DNA of 64,000 bases from NCBI RefSeq assembly GCF_000212695.1, contig NC_015514.1:2604001-2668000 (forward strand), read 5' to 3'. Under the pieces are notes generated by a model, which had not been told where the DNA came from, ran no database searches, and saw only the letters and a program-made list of their open reading frames with translations. Shown one piece after another: positions 19,033-28,707 of this stretch; within the stretch, counting starts at the first letter, position 1; every line of letters starts with the position of its first letter. The translations under genes and the position numbers were made by a program. This stretch comes from Cellulomonas fimi ATCC 484. GTDB taxonomy: Bacteria > Actinomycetota > Actinomycetes > Actinomycetales > Cellulomonadaceae.

Positions 19033-19044
19033 CGTCCACGACCC

Positions 19045-20061
19045 TCAGCTCGTGGTGCCCGACGCGGCGGCGACGCGGAGCACGGCGCGCTCGACCGCGA
19101 ACCGCGGGTCGCGGCTCTCTCCCTTGACCTCGGCGTCCGCCTGCGCCACCGACGAGATCGCGAGCGCGAGGCCCTCGGGCGTCCACCGGCGCAGGTCCGC
19201 GAGCGCGCGGTCGGTCTGCCACGGCGCGAGACCGAGCTCACGGACCGCGGCGGTGCCCCGGCCGCGGACCGCCGCGACCTTCGCGAGGACGCGGAGCTTG
19301 GCGGCGAGGGCGGCGACGATCGGCACCGGGTCGACGCCGGTCGCGAGCGCGTGCCGCAGCAGCGCCACGGCCTGCCCGGAGCTCCCCGCGATCGCCGCGT
19401 CGGCGACCCGGAAGCCCGTGGCCTCGATCCGGCCGCCGTAGTACCGCTCCACGACGTCCGGCCCGATGAGACCCGTGGTGTCCGCGACGAGCTGGCTGCA
19501 CGCCGCCGCGAGCTCCCGCAGGTCGCTGCCGACGGCGTCGACCAGGGCGCGCACGGCCTGGGCGTCGGCGCGACGGCCCGCGCGGCGCAGCTCGGCGCTC
19601 ACGAACGAGGACTTGTCGGCGTCCGACTTCACGACGTCGCACGTGACCGTCGGGACGCGGCGCGTGCGCAGCGCGTCGAGGAGCTTCTTGCCGCGCTGCC
19701 CGCCCGCGTGGCGCAGGACGACGACCACGCCGTCGGCCGGGGCCTCGAGGTACGCGGTGACGTCGGCGACGAGATCGTCCGTCGCCCGCTCCAGCCCGGT
19801 CACGACGACGACCCGGTCCTCGGCGAACAGCGACGGGCTCGTCACGACGCGCAGCGTGCCGACGGCGTACTCCGCGGCGTCGAGGCGAGACACCTCGACG
19901 CCCGGGTCGGCCGCGCGTGCCCGTTCGACCAGCCGGTCCACGGCACGCTCGGCGAGCAGGTCCTCCGGGCCGCTGACCAGCACGATCGGCGCAGGTTCGA
20001 CGTCCTCCCACGACAGTCCGGGCGCGGACGGGCGGGACGGGCTGCGTCGGGCGGGAGGCAC
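19045..20061 (-). CDS. holA: DNA polymerase III subunit delta
   Basis: The delta subunit of the clamp loader, which opens the beta sliding clamp. The 338-residue protein begins its conserved part at IVLVSGPEDLLAERAVDRLVE and carries the family's middle segment VVVVLRHAGGQRGKKLLDAL and the C-terminal helical collar domain (ATGVDPVPIVAALAAKLRVL). Length is typical. GTG at 20061 follows a CAGGCT -10-like element by six bases. It sits behind comEC, the usual actinobacterial order. Confidence 0.93.
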   Translation of the reverse strand: MPPARRSPSRPSAPGLSWEDVEPAPIVLVSGPEDLLAERAVDRLVERARAADPGVEVSRLDAAEYAVGTLRVVTSPSLFAEDRVVVVTGLERATDDLVADVTAYLEAPADGVVVVLRHAGGQRGKKLLDALRTRRVPTVTCDVVKSDADKSSFVSAELRRAGRRADAQAVRALVDAVGSDLRELAAACSQLVADTTGLIGPDVVERYYGGRIEATGFRVADAAIAGSSGQAVALLRHALATGVDPVPIVAALAAKLRVLAKVAAVRGRGTAAVRELGLAPWQTDRALADLRRWTPEGLALAISSVAQADAEVKGESRDPRFAVERAVLRVAAASGTTS

Positions 20062-20143
20062 GTCCCCAGCCTGCCACGCCCCGCGGACACGTCGGACGGC
20101 CGTCCCGTGCCGCGGGGAGCACCCGGGTACCGCTCGGCGCGGC

Positions 20144-21868
20144 TCACGTACCGTCCGGTCGGCCACCGCGGGCGGCGTGCGCGGGCCACGCCAGACGCGC
20201 CAGGGCCGCACCCGCCCCGGCGAGGAGCAGCGCCCCGACGGCGCCCGGCAGCCAGCTGACCTGCGCCCCCGGGAGGGCGGCGACGGTCCGGGCCACCGCC
20301 CCGATCCACCAGCACGCCGCTCCCGCGACGGCGGCGGCGACGTGCCCGAGCGGCGGGCACAGCGTCCCGACGAGGGCGCCCGCGAGACCGACCACGGTCG
20401 CCGGCGCGACCGCCGGCGCCGCGAGGAGGTTCGCCGGGACCGCGAGGACCGCGACGTCGGGGTCGAGGAGCAGCAGGACGGGCGCGCACACGAGCTGGGC
20501 CGCGAGCGGGGCGGCGAGCGCCGTCGCGACCGGGTGCGGGAGGACGTCGCGCCACCGGTCGGCCAGCGGGACGCCGAGCAGGACGAGGCCCGCGGTCGCG
20601 ACCACGGACAGCACGAACCCGAGCTCGCGTGCCTGCCAGGGGTCCACGACCAGGAGCCCGACGACGGCGGCGGCGAGCGCGGCGGGCGACCGGCTCGGCC
20701 GCCCCACGAGCAGGCCGGCGACCGCGACGAGGCCCATGCCCGCGGCCCGGACGACGCTCGGGGACGCGCCGACGAGCAGGACGAGGCATGCGCCGACGGC
20801 GAGGACGGTGACTGCCTGCCCGCGGCGCGGCACGCCGACAGCGCCCGCTCCCGCCAGGACCAGCGCACCGACGAGCGCGAAGTGCGCCCCCGAGACGGCC
20901 GTGAGGTGCGTCAGGCCCGCGACGCGCAGCGCGTCCCGCAGGTCGTCGGGCACCCCGCGGGTGTCGCCGATGGTCACGCCGGGCAGCAGCGCGGCGGCGT
21001 CTCCCGGCAGGGCCGCCGACTGCCGGGCCACGGTCGACCGGACGGCGTCGGGCACCACCCACCACGCGGCGGGCCGGGCGGTCGGCTCGGGAGCGGCCTG
21101 CGTCGACACGACGGCGACCGCGCGCTCCCCCGCGTCGCCGCGCGACACCGCGCCCTGCACGGCGACCCGGGTGCCGACCGGAACCTCGAGCCACGACGCC
21201 GGTCCGACGACCACCACCGGCGCGTCGACCGCGACCGTGCCTTCCGCCGTGCTCACGCGCTCGACGCGCAGTGTCGCCCGCGCGCGCTGCGGAGCCCCCG
21301 GCCAGGCCGGGGCGAGCCGCGCGGTCCCGTGCAGGACCGTCCCCTCGAGACGCGACACCCCCGCCAGGTCCGCCCGGTGGCCCAGCGGGCCTCCTGCCCG
21401 CCCGGCCACCTGCGCCGCACCCGCCAGCAGCACCGCGGCCGCCGTGACGAGCGCCAGGGCGACCGCCGCCGCCGCTCGATCCGGCGCGGGTCCCCGCGCG
21501 TCGTCGCGCACACGACCCACCGCGGCCCGCCGGTGCTCCGCGCGGACACGGGCGACGCTCACGGCTACGGCCGCCACCACGCAGCCCGTTCCGGCGACCG
21601 CCGCAGAGCGGGGTTCGAGCAGGACGACGACCCACGCCGCCACCCACGCGGCTGCGGCCGGTGCGGCGAGCCGCAGGTCCAGCGCGAGCCCGGGCGACGG
21701 CGGTGGACGGCCCCCGGGCGGTGCGCCCGCACGGGCGCGGGGAGTGCCTGGGCGGGTCGCGCGCGCGCCACGTCGCCGCGACGCGTCGGGGAGCGCGGGG
21801 CCCGCGGCGTGGGGGCCGGCGGCGTGGGTGCGTGCGGCGTGGGGGTCGCCGGAGCCGTCGCGTGTCAC
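20144..21868 (-). CDS. comEC: ComEC/Rec2 DNA-uptake channel lacking the beta-lactamase domain
   Basis: ComEC forms the inner-membrane pore for transformation. The 574-residue product has an Ala/Pro-rich head, membrane segments, an OB-like periplasmic region, and the Competence domain with LTHLTAVSGAHFALVGAL. It ends just after a hydrophobic segment (GAVGALLLAGAGAALARL) with a short basic tail; the C-terminal metallo-beta-lactamase-fold domain of about 250 residues seen in many ComEC proteins is absent, and the 82 bases before holA cannot hold it. GTG at 21868 overlaps the comEA stop by GTGA. Confidence 0.9.
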   Translation of the reverse strand: MTRDGSGDPHAARTHAAGPHAAGPALPDASRRRGARATRPGTPRARAGAPPGGRPPPSPGLALDLRLAAPAAAAWVAAWVVVLLEPRSAAVAGTGCVVAAVAVSVARVRAEHRRAAVGRVRDDARGPAPDRAAAAVALALVTAAAVLLAGAAQVAGRAGGPLGHRADLAGVSRLEGTVLHGTARLAPAWPGAPQRARATLRVERVSTAEGTVAVDAPVVVVGPASWLEVPVGTRVAVQGAVSRGDAGERAVAVVSTQAAPEPTARPAAWWVVPDAVRSTVARQSAALPGDAAALLPGVTIGDTRGVPDDLRDALRVAGLTHLTAVSGAHFALVGALVLAGAGAVGVPRRGQAVTVLAVGACLVLLVGASPSVVRAAGMGLVAVAGLLVGRPSRSPAALAAAVVGLLVVDPWQARELGFVLSVVATAGLVLLGVPLADRWRDVLPHPVATALAAPLAAQLVCAPVLLLLDPDVAVLAVPANLLAAPAVAPATVVGLAGALVGTLCPPLGHVAAAVAGAACWWIGAVARTVAALPGAQVSWLPGAVGALLLAGAGAALARLAWPAHAARGGRPDGT

Positions 21869-22815
21869 ACGCGGACCAGGTCGCGGAGCTGGTCGAGCAG
21901 CGCCGGGCCGATGCCGCGGACGTCCGCGAGGTCGTCGACGCTCGTGAACGGCGCGTCGGAGCGGTGCTCGACGATGCGCTGCGCGAGCACGGGCCCGATG
22001 CCGGGCAGCCCGTCGAGGGCTGCCGCGTCCGCCGTGTTGAGGTCGACGAGGCCGGGCGCGGCGGGAGCGGAGCCGGACGCGGCCGGTGCAGGGGCCTCAC
22101 CGACACGCGGCACGACGACCTGCTCCCCGTCGACGAGCACGCGCGCGAGGTTGAGCAGCGCGAGGTCCGCGTCCGCGGAGGTGCCACCGGCGGCGCTGAG
22201 GGCGTCGGCGACGCGCGCACCGGCGTCGAGCTCGACGAGGCCGGGCGCCGAGACGGCACCGACGACGTGCACCAGCACGGGCGCGGGCGTCGGCGCGGGA
22301 GCGGCATCGGGCGGCCGTGCACCGGACCCGGTCGGCCCGGGCGCGGCCAGCGCAGGAGCGGTCGGCTCCGGCAGGACGACGGCCTCACCGCTCGGCCGGG
22401 TCGAGGCACGCAGCGCGACCGCACCGGCGAGCAGGAGCACGACGGTCCCCGCGGCCGCGGCGGCCCGCCAGGACGGCGCCCAGCGCGGCCGTGCGCGACG
22501 CGGGTCGGTGCGCGCGAGAGGGTGCCCGTACGCGTCGGCGTACTCGTCGCGCACCCGCTCCAGCGCGAGCCGGGCGTCGGGGACACTCAGGGCTGCCGGC
22601 CGCGCCTCGGCGTCCTGGGGCACGTCCCGGTCGGCGGGGGCTTCGCGCCCCTCACCGGCCGCGGCTGCCGCGGGCACCGGCCGCCACCCCTGCCCGCGGC
22701 GCTCCCGCGCGGCGTCGGGCTCGTCCGTCGGGTGCAGGCGCACCCCTCGGACCGGCGTCGGCGGCGCACCGACGAGGACGGCGAGGCGTCGGCGGGGTTC
22801 GGCTGGGCTGACCAC
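21865..22815 (-). CDS. comEA: ComEA DNA-binding competence protein
   Basis: A 316-residue ComEA. The first ~140 residues are a cytoplasmic Arg/Pro-rich region, then one membrane helix (AAAAAGTVVLLLAGAVAL), a SLBB-like domain (VLVHVVGAVSAPGLVELDAGARVADAL), a low-complexity linker and the C-terminal helix-hairpin-helix pair with LNTADAAALDGLPGIGP and IGPALLDQL, which binds double-stranded DNA outside the cell. GTG at 22815 is chosen because TACGGT lies seven bases before it. Coupled to comEC. Confidence 0.93.
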   Translation of the reverse strand: MVSPAEPRRRLAVLVGAPPTPVRGVRLHPTDEPDAARERRGQGWRPVPAAAAAGEGREAPADRDVPQDAEARPAALSVPDARLALERVRDEYADAYGHPLARTDPRRARPRWAPSWRAAAAAGTVVLLLAGAVALRASTRPSGEAVVLPEPTAPALAAPGPTGSGARPPDAAPAPTPAPVLVHVVGAVSAPGLVELDAGARVADALSAAGGTSADADLALLNLARVLVDGEQVVVPRVGEAPAPAASGSAPAAPGLVDLNTADAAALDGLPGIGPVLAQRIVEHRSDAPFTSVDDLADVRGIGPALLDQLRDLVRV

Positions 22816-22822
22816 GCCGCCG

Positions 22823-22828
22823 ACCGTA
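22823..22828 (-). promoter_or_regulatory. Leaderless -10 element of comEA
   Basis: TACGGT on the minus strand lies seven bases before the GTG at 22815. Confidence 0.55.
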
Positions 22829-22928
22829 GGTGCGGCCCGGCACGGCGGGGCCGGCTCCTCGCCCGACGGTGGACGGGCGCGCCCGGCACGGGTCTGTGGA
22901 CGCCTCGCGCCGGCAGCCTGACCGCGCG

Positions 22929-23867
22929 TCAGGCGTCGGCGACGACCACCGCGAGCAGCCCCGGACCGACGTGCGCGGCGAGGACCGCGCCGGCGTCCGC
23001 GGTCACGGTCTCGACCACCCGCTGGGCGCCCCACGTGCGGATCTGCTCCGCGACCGCGGCGGCGAGCTCGGGCTGCTGCAGGTGGTGCACGGCGACACGT
23101 GCCGCGGGGCGGCGGGCGAGGTCCGCGACGGCGATCGCCTCGAGCCGGTCGCGTGCCGCGCGGCGCGTGCGCACCTTCTCGGCGACGACCACGGACCCGT
23201 CGCGCAGCGTGAGGATCGGGCGCAGACCGAGCACGGTGCCGAGCGCGGCCGCGGGCGCGCTGAGGCGGCCGCCACGACGCAGGTGGTCGAGCGAGTCGAC
23301 GAGGAACCAGACGTGCGCGGAGGCGGCCGTCGTCCGGGCGACGTCGGCGACCTCACAGCCCGTCACGGGGACGGGCTGCTGCCGCCGGTCGCGCCACCGG
23401 GCGAGCAGCCCCTCGGGCGCCGCCGGGAGGGCGGCGGCACGCGCGGCGGCGAGCACCGCGAAGCCGAGCCCCATGGCGGCGGTCCCCGAGTCGACGACGT
23501 GCACCGGCACGGCCACGGTGGCCGCGGCGAGGCGCGCCGCCTGCACCGTCCCCGACAGCCCGCCCGCCAGGTGCACGGACACGATCTCCGTGGCGCCGGC
23601 CGCGACCGCGCGCTCGTACGCGGCGGCGAAGGCCGCAGGCGCGGGCTGCGACGTCGTGACGCGTGCCCCCCGCGCGAGGGCCGCCAGGAGCTCCTCGGGA
23701 CCGACGTCGACGCCCTCGGAGCGGCGTTCGCCGTCGACCACGACGTCCAGCGGGACGACCCCGACGCCGTGCGCGACGACCTGGTCCGCGGTCAGCGAGG
23801 CCGTCGAGTCGGTGACGACCGCGACGTGCGGGCGCGCGCCCGCCCGCCGCCCCCGGCTGCCGCTCAG
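22929..23867 (-). CDS. DegV-family fatty-acid-binding protein
   Basis: DegV (FakB-like) proteins bind a fatty acid and present it to a kinase. The domain begins [16 protein letters not shown] and contains the family loops [30 protein letters not shown] and the C-terminal [11 protein letters not shown]. Length is normal. The start is a problem: no ATG, GTG or TTG exists in frame between the LeuS stop and the domain. A CTG at 23867 overlaps the leuS stop as CTGA, mimicking the GTGA couplings elsewhere here, so I use it, giving 312 residues. The body of the gene is certain; the start is not. Confidence 0.85.
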   Translation of the reverse strand: MSGSRGRRAGARPHVAVVTDSTASLTADQVVAHGVGVVPLDVVVDGERRSEGVDVGPEELLAALARGARVTTSQPAPAAFAAAYERAVAAGATEIVSVHLAGGLSGTVQAARLAAATVAVPVHVVDSGTAAMGLGFAVLAAARAAALPAAPEGLLARWRDRRQQPVPVTGCEVADVARTTAASAHVWFLVDSLDHLRRGGRLSAPAAALGTVLGLRPILTLRDGSVVVAEKVRTRRAARDRLEAIAVADLARRPAARVAVHHLQQPELAAAVAEQIRTWGAQRVVETVTADAGAVLAAHVGPGLLAVVVADA

Positions 23868-26791
23868 GCCGGCACCACGTTGACGAGGCGCGGCGCCCGG
23901 ACGATCACGGTGCGCACGTCCCGCCCGGCGAGGGCGCGCTGCACGCCGGCGTCGGCGAGCGCGAGCGCGGTGAGCTCGTCGTCGGCGACGTCGGGACGCA
24001 CCTCGACACGACCACGCACCTTGCCCTGCACCTGCAGGACGCACGTCACGGTCTCCTCGACGAGGAACGCCGGGTCGGCCACCGGGAACGGCTCGCGCGC
24101 GAGCGACTGCTCGTGGCCGAGCCGGAGCCACAGCTCCTCCGCGATGTGCGGTGCCACGGGCGCGGTCATGAGGACGAGCGCCTCCGCCGCGGCGCGCGGG
24201 GCGGCCGGCAGCGTCGTGAGGTGGTTGTTGAGCACGATGAGCTTGGCGATCGCGGTGTTGAGGCGCATCGCGGCCATGTCGGCCGTGACGTCGGCGATCG
24301 TGCGGTGCAGCAGCCGGGACGTCTCGTCGGACGGTGCGTCGTCGGTGACCGTGACCTCACCCGTCGTCTCGTCGACGACGTTGCGCCACAGCCGCTGCAG
24401 GTAGCGCTGCGAGCCGACGACGGCCCGCGTCTCCCACGGGCGCGACTGGTCGAGCGGGCCCATCGACATCTCGTAGACGCGCAGCGTGTCGGCGCCGTAG
24501 TCGGCGTACATCTCGTCGGGCGTCACGGCGTTCTTCAGGGACTTGCCCATCTTGCCGTGCTCGCGCGTGACCGGGCGGCCCTGCCAGGAGAAGCCGGTGG
24601 CGGAGCCCTCGTCCTCCACGACCTCGACCGCGGGCACGGCGACGAGCCGCTCGTCGCGGAACACGTCGGCCTGGATGTAGCCCTGGTTGAACAGCCGGTG
24701 GAACGGCTCCGCGCTGGTCACGTGGCCGAGGTCGAACAGCACCTTGTGCCAGAAGCGCGCGTACAGCAGGTGCAGGACCGCGTGCTCGACGCCACCGACG
24801 TACAGGTCGACACCACCGACGCGGTCGTCGCCGTCGCCGGAGTGGCCCGGGCCCATCCAGTACCGCTCGAGCTCGGGGTCGACGAGGACCTCGTCGTTCG
24901 TCGGGTCCAGGTAGCGCAGGTAGTACCAGCACGACCCGGCCCAGTTGGGCATGGTGTTGGTGTCGCGGCGGTACCGCTTCGGACCGTCGCCGAGGTCGAG
25001 CGTGACGTGCACCCAGTCGTCGTTGCGGCCGAGCGGCGGCTCGGGCGACGACTGCGCGTCGTCGGGGTCGAACGTCCGCGGCGCGTAGTCCGGCACGTCG
25101 GGCAGCGGGACGGGCAGCGCGTGCGCGGGCAGCGCGACCGGCAGGTCGTTCTCGTCGTAGACGATCGGGAACGGCTCGCCCCAGTAGCGCTGCCGGCTGA
25201 ACAGCCAGTCGCGCAGGCGGTAGGTGACGGTGCCCTCGCCGACGCCGTGCCGCTCGAGCCAGGCGATGATCGCCGCCTTGGCCTCGGCCACGGGCAGCCC
25301 GTCGAGGCTGATCTCGTCGTTGGAGGAGTTGATGACGGCGCCGTCGCCGGTGCGCGCGCCCTCGGGCGTGCCGTCCGGGGCGTCGACCGTGTACACGACG
25401 GGCAGCTCGAAGGCCTGCGCGAACGCGAAGTCGCGCTCGTCGCCACCGGGCACGGCCATGATCGCGCCGGTGCCGTAGCCCATGAGCACGTAGTCGGCCG
25501 TGAACACCGGCAGCAGCTCGCCGTTCACGGGGTTCGCGGCGAGGTGACCGGTGAAGACGCCCGTCTTGCGGCCGGCGTCGGCCTGGCGCTCGACGGCGGT
25601 CTTCGCGGCGGACTCGACGCGGTACGCGGCCACGGCGTCCGCGGGCGTGCGGTGGCCGCCCGTCCAGGCGGCGTGCGTGCCGTCGGGCCACGCGGACGGC
25701 ACCTCGTCGAGCAGCGGGTGCTCGGGGGCGACGACGACGAACGTCGCGCCGAACAGCGTGTCGGGGCGCGTCGTGAAGACCTCGACCTCGCTGCCGCCCT
25801 GGACCGCGAACCGCACGCGCGCACCCGTGGAGCGGCCGATCCAGTTGCGCTGCATCGCCTTGACCTTGTCGGGCCAGTCGATGCGCTCGAGGTCGTCGAC
25901 GAGGCGGTCGGCGTACGCCGTGATCCGCATGTTCCACTGCCGCAGGCTGCGCTGGAACACCGGGAAGTTGCCGCGCTCGGACCGGCCGTCGGCGGTGACC
26001 TCCTCGTTGGCGAGCACGGTGCCGAGGCCGGGGCACCAGTTGACGGGCGTCTCGGAGACGTACGCCAGGCGCTGGGCGTCGACCACGCGGCGTCGCGTCA
26101 CGGCGTCCAGGTCGGCCCACGTCGCGCCCTCGACGACGCCCTCGACGTCCGTCGGGAGCGGCCGGCCGGCCTCGTACGCGGCGACGAGCTCGGTCACCGG
26201 GCGCGCGGCGCCGCGGCCGCCGTCGGGACGCACGGCGTCCTCGTCGAACCAGGACTCGAAGATCTGCAGGAAGATCCACTGCGTCCAGCGGACGTAGTCG
26301 GGGTCGATCGTGGCGAACGAGCGGCGCGGGTCGTGCGCGAGACCCAGTCGGCGCAGCTGGCGCTGCATGATCTCGATGTTCGCCTCGGTCGTGGTGCGCG
26401 GGTGCTGGCCCGTCTCGACCGCGTACTGCTCGGCAGGCAGCCCGAACGCGTCGAAGCCGAGCGCGTGCAGGACGTTGTCGCCCTGCATGCGGCGGTAGCG
26501 CGCGACGACGTCGGTCGCGATGTACCCGAGCGGGTGCCCGACGTGCAGGCCCGCGCCGGAGGGGTACGGGAACATGTCCATGACGAAGAACGACGGGCGC
26601 GTGGCGTCCGCGAGCCTGCCGTCGCCGTCCGTGAGCCCGCCGACGGGGTTCGCGGCGTGGAACGTGCCGCGGCGCTGCCACTCGTCCTGCCAGCGCAGCT
26701 CGATCTCCTGCGCGAGGGCGGCGGTGTAGCGGAACGGCACCTCGGCGGAGGGGGTGGAGGGGGCGGGGGCGGAGGTGTCCTGCGACGTCAC
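23864..26791 (-). CDS. leuS: Leucine--tRNA ligase
   Basis: Class I aminoacyl-tRNA synthetase that charges tRNA-Leu. The 975-residue protein has the HIGH motif as HVGH at residues 83-86, a CP1 editing domain in the middle (including the threonine-rich [12 protein letters not shown]), and the KMSKS motif as KMGKS at residues 747-751, followed by the anticodon-binding and C-terminal domains. GTG at 26791 lies six bases after a TAAACT -10, so the message appears leaderless. degV follows with overlapping stop and start. Confidence 0.97.
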   Translation of the reverse strand: MTSQDTSAPAPSTPSAEVPFRYTAALAQEIELRWQDEWQRRGTFHAANPVGGLTDGDGRLADATRPSFFVMDMFPYPSGAGLHVGHPLGYIATDVVARYRRMQGDNVLHALGFDAFGLPAEQYAVETGQHPRTTTEANIEIMQRQLRRLGLAHDPRRSFATIDPDYVRWTQWIFLQIFESWFDEDAVRPDGGRGAARPVTELVAAYEAGRPLPTDVEGVVEGATWADLDAVTRRRVVDAQRLAYVSETPVNWCPGLGTVLANEEVTADGRSERGNFPVFQRSLRQWNMRITAYADRLVDDLERIDWPDKVKAMQRNWIGRSTGARVRFAVQGGSEVEVFTTRPDTLFGATFVVVAPEHPLLDEVPSAWPDGTHAAWTGGHRTPADAVAAYRVESAAKTAVERQADAGRKTGVFTGHLAANPVNGELLPVFTADYVLMGYGTGAIMAVPGGDERDFAFAQAFELPVVYTVDAPDGTPEGARTGDGAVINSSNDEISLDGLPVAEAKAAIIAWLERHGVGEGTVTYRLRDWLFSRQRYWGEPFPIVYDENDLPVALPAHALPVPLPDVPDYAPRTFDPDDAQSSPEPPLGRNDDWVHVTLDLGDGPKRYRRDTNTMPNWAGSCWYYLRYLDPTNDEVLVDPELERYWMGPGHSGDGDDRVGGVDLYVGGVEHAVLHLLYARFWHKVLFDLGHVTSAEPFHRLFNQGYIQADVFRDERLVAVPAVEVVEDEGSATGFSWQGRPVTREHGKMGKSLKNAVTPDEMYADYGADTLRVYEMSMGPLDQSRPWETRAVVGSQRYLQRLWRNVVDETTGEVTVTDDAPSDETSRLLHRTIADVTADMAAMRLNTAIAKLIVLNNHLTTLPAAPRAAAEALVLMTAPVAPHIAEELWLRLGHEQSLAREPFPVADPAFLVEETVTCVLQVQGKVRGRVEVRPDVADDELTALALADAGVQRALAGRDVRTVIVRAPRLVNVVPA

Positions 26792-26797
26792 CCGAGG

Positions 26798-26803
26798 AGT
26801 TTA
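26798..26803 (-). promoter_or_regulatory. Leaderless -10 element of leuS
   Basis: TAAACT on the minus strand lies six bases before the GTG at 26791. It is one of the few A+T-rich hexamers in the region. Confidence 0.65.
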
Positions 26804-26907
26804 CCGACGGGCTCCGCACGCCTGCACGCACCATCCACCCGTCCGCACGCCGCGCTGGGGCGGCGCAGCGCTCGGGCGTCGACCTGCACCGCCAGGGCGT
26901 GCGCTCC

Positions 26908-26913
26908 TACGAT
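26908..26913 (+). promoter_or_regulatory. Leaderless -10 element of the HerA-like gene
   Basis: TACGAT lies six bases before the ATG at 26920. Confidence 0.6.
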
Positions 26914-26919
26914 CGCGAC

Positions 26920-28707
26920 ATGGCAGCCACCCCGGCAGGTGAGGACGACGGCGTCCGGCTCGCCCGGCTCGAGGCCCAGGCCGCGCAGGCCGCCGCCGAG
27001 GCGGCCCGGCTCGAGGCGCAGGCCGCCCGGGCCGCAGCGGCGGCGGCCGCCGCGGAGCTCGCAGCCGCCCGCGCGGCCGCGCCCCCCGGGCGACCGGCGA
27101 CGCCGCCCGCCGACGAGCCGGAGCGGGTCCGGCAGGTGCGCGAGGGGTACACGTTCGCCGGGCCGACGCTCGACCTCGGGGTGCTCGTCGAGGACGGCAC
27201 GCCGGTGCCGTCGGCGCGCGTCGGGCTGCCCCTGGGCCTGCTCAACCGGCACGCGCTCGTCGCGGGCGCGACCGGCACGGGCAAGACCCGCACCCTGCAG
27301 CTCATGGCCGAGCAGCTCTCGACGGCGGGCGTCCCGACGTTCGTCGCCGACGTCAAGGGCGACCTCACGGGCCTGGCGGTGCCGGGCACCGCGTCGGACC
27401 GGCTCACGGAGCGCACCCGGGCCCTCGGGCAGGACTGGTCTGCGAGCGCGTTCCCCGTGGAGCTCTACGCGCTCGGCGGCGTCGGCACCGGGGTGCCGGT
27501 CCGGACCACGGTGACCGACTTCGGACCGCTGCTCCTCGCGAAGGTCCTGGGCCTCAACGCGACCCAGGAGTCGAGCCTCGGTCTCGTCTTCCACTGGGCC
27601 GACCAGCAGGGGCTCGCGCTGCTCGACCTCGCGGACCTGCGCACGACGCTGCAGTGGCTCACCTCGGACGACGGCAAGGCCGAGCTCACGGGCATCGGCG
27701 GGCTGTCCTCGTCGACCGCCGGCGTCATCCTGCGCGAGATCGTCGCGCTGCAGGCGCAGGGTGCGGACGCGTTCTTCGGCGAGCCGGCGTTCGAGGTCGA
27801 GGACCTGCTGCGCACGGCGCCCGACGGCCGCGGCGTGATCTCGGCGCTCGAGCTGCCCGGTGTGCAGGACCGGCCCGCGCTGTTCTCGACGTTCCTCATG
27901 TGGCTGCTGGCCGAGCTGTTCGAGGTGCTGCCGGAGATCGGCGACCCGGACGAGCCGCGGCTCGTGTTCTTCTTCGACGAGGCGCACCTGCTGTTCGCGG
28001 ACGCGTCCGACGACTTCCTCGCGCAGGTGGTGCGGACCGTGCGGCTCATCCGGTCCAAGGGCGTGGGCGTCGTCTTCGTCACGCAGAGCCCGAAGGACGT
28101 GCCGCCGGACGTGCTCGGCCAGCTCGGCAGCCGTGTGCAGCACGCGCTGCGTGCGTTCACGCCGGACGACGCGGCGGCGCTGCGGGCGGCGGCGCGCACG
28201 TACCCGACGTCGTCGTACGACCTGGAGCGTGTCCTGCAGGACCTCGCGACGGGCGAGGCGGTCGTGACCGTGCTGGGCGAGCGCGGCGCCCCGACGCCGG
28301 TCGCGTGGACGCGGCTGCTCGCACCGCGCGCGTCGATGGACGCCGCGCCGGCGGACGCCGTGGCGGCGCTGGTCGCCGGCTCGGCCGCGGCGCAGCGCTA
28401 CGGCGCGAGCGTCGACCGGGAGTCGGCGGCGGAGCTGCTGACGGTGCGGATCGAGCGTGCGGAGGCCGAGCGCGCGGCCGACCGGGAGGCGCAGGAGCGC
28501 GCCGAGGAGCGAGCCGCGCAGGACAAGGAGCGGGCGGCCGCGGAGCGCGAGGCCGCGCGGCGCGAGCGCGAGCAGGCCCGCACGAGCGGGTCGTCGCGAC
28601 GCACGAGCCGCTCGGCCGACCCGCTCGACGCGTTCCTGCGGTCAGCCGGCACGCAGCTGGGTCGCGAGATCACGCGCACCCTCTTCGGCACCCGTCGCCG
28701 GCGCTGA
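26920..28707 (+). CDS. HerA-like ATPase (DUF853)
   Basis: A 595-residue RecA/FtsK-like ATPase of the DUF853 family, related to archaeal HerA translocases. Residues about 10-57 are an Ala/Glu coiled coil, Walker A is GATGTGKT at residues 116-123, Walker B is LVFFFDEAHLLF near residue 350, and residues about 515-560 form a second charged coiled coil. No nuclease partner (NurA) is adjacent, and the role in bacteria is unclear. ATG at 26920 is preferred over the in-frame GTG at 26899 because of the -10 spacing. Its last 66 bases overlap the convergent MFS gene. Confidence 0.9.
   Translation: MAATPAGEDDGVRLARLEAQAAQAAAEAARLEAQAARAAAAAAAAELAAARAAAPPGRPATPPADEPERVRQVREGYTFAGPTLDLGVLVEDGTPVPSARVGLPLGLLNRHALVAGATGTGKTRTLQLMAEQLSTAGVPTFVADVKGDLTGLAVPGTASDRLTERTRALGQDWSASAFPVELYALGGVGTGVPVRTTVTDFGPLLLAKVLGLNATQESSLGLVFHWADQQGLALLDLADLRTTLQWLTSDDGKAELTGIGGLSSSTAGVILREIVALQAQGADAFFGEPAFEVEDLLRTAPDGRGVISALELPGVQDRPALFSTFLMWLLAELFEVLPEIGDPDEPRLVFFFDEAHLLFADASDDFLAQVVRTVRLIRSKGVGVVFVTQSPKDVPPDVLGQLGSRVQHALRAFTPDDAAALRAAARTYPTSSYDLERVLQDLATGEAVVTVLGERGAPTPVAWTRLLAPRASMDAAPADAVAALVAGSAAAQRYGASVDRESAAELLTVRIERAEAERAADREAQERAEERAAQDKERAAAEREAARREREQARTSGSSRRTSRSADPLDAFLRSAGTQLGREITRTLFGTRRRR

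Noticed and set aside
24113..27514. A 1133-codon open frame on the plus strand opposite leuS
   Set aside because: It is rich in Arg, Val and Gly with no recognisable domain and lies antisense to a certain leuS. Long empty frames are expected in DNA this G+C-rich.
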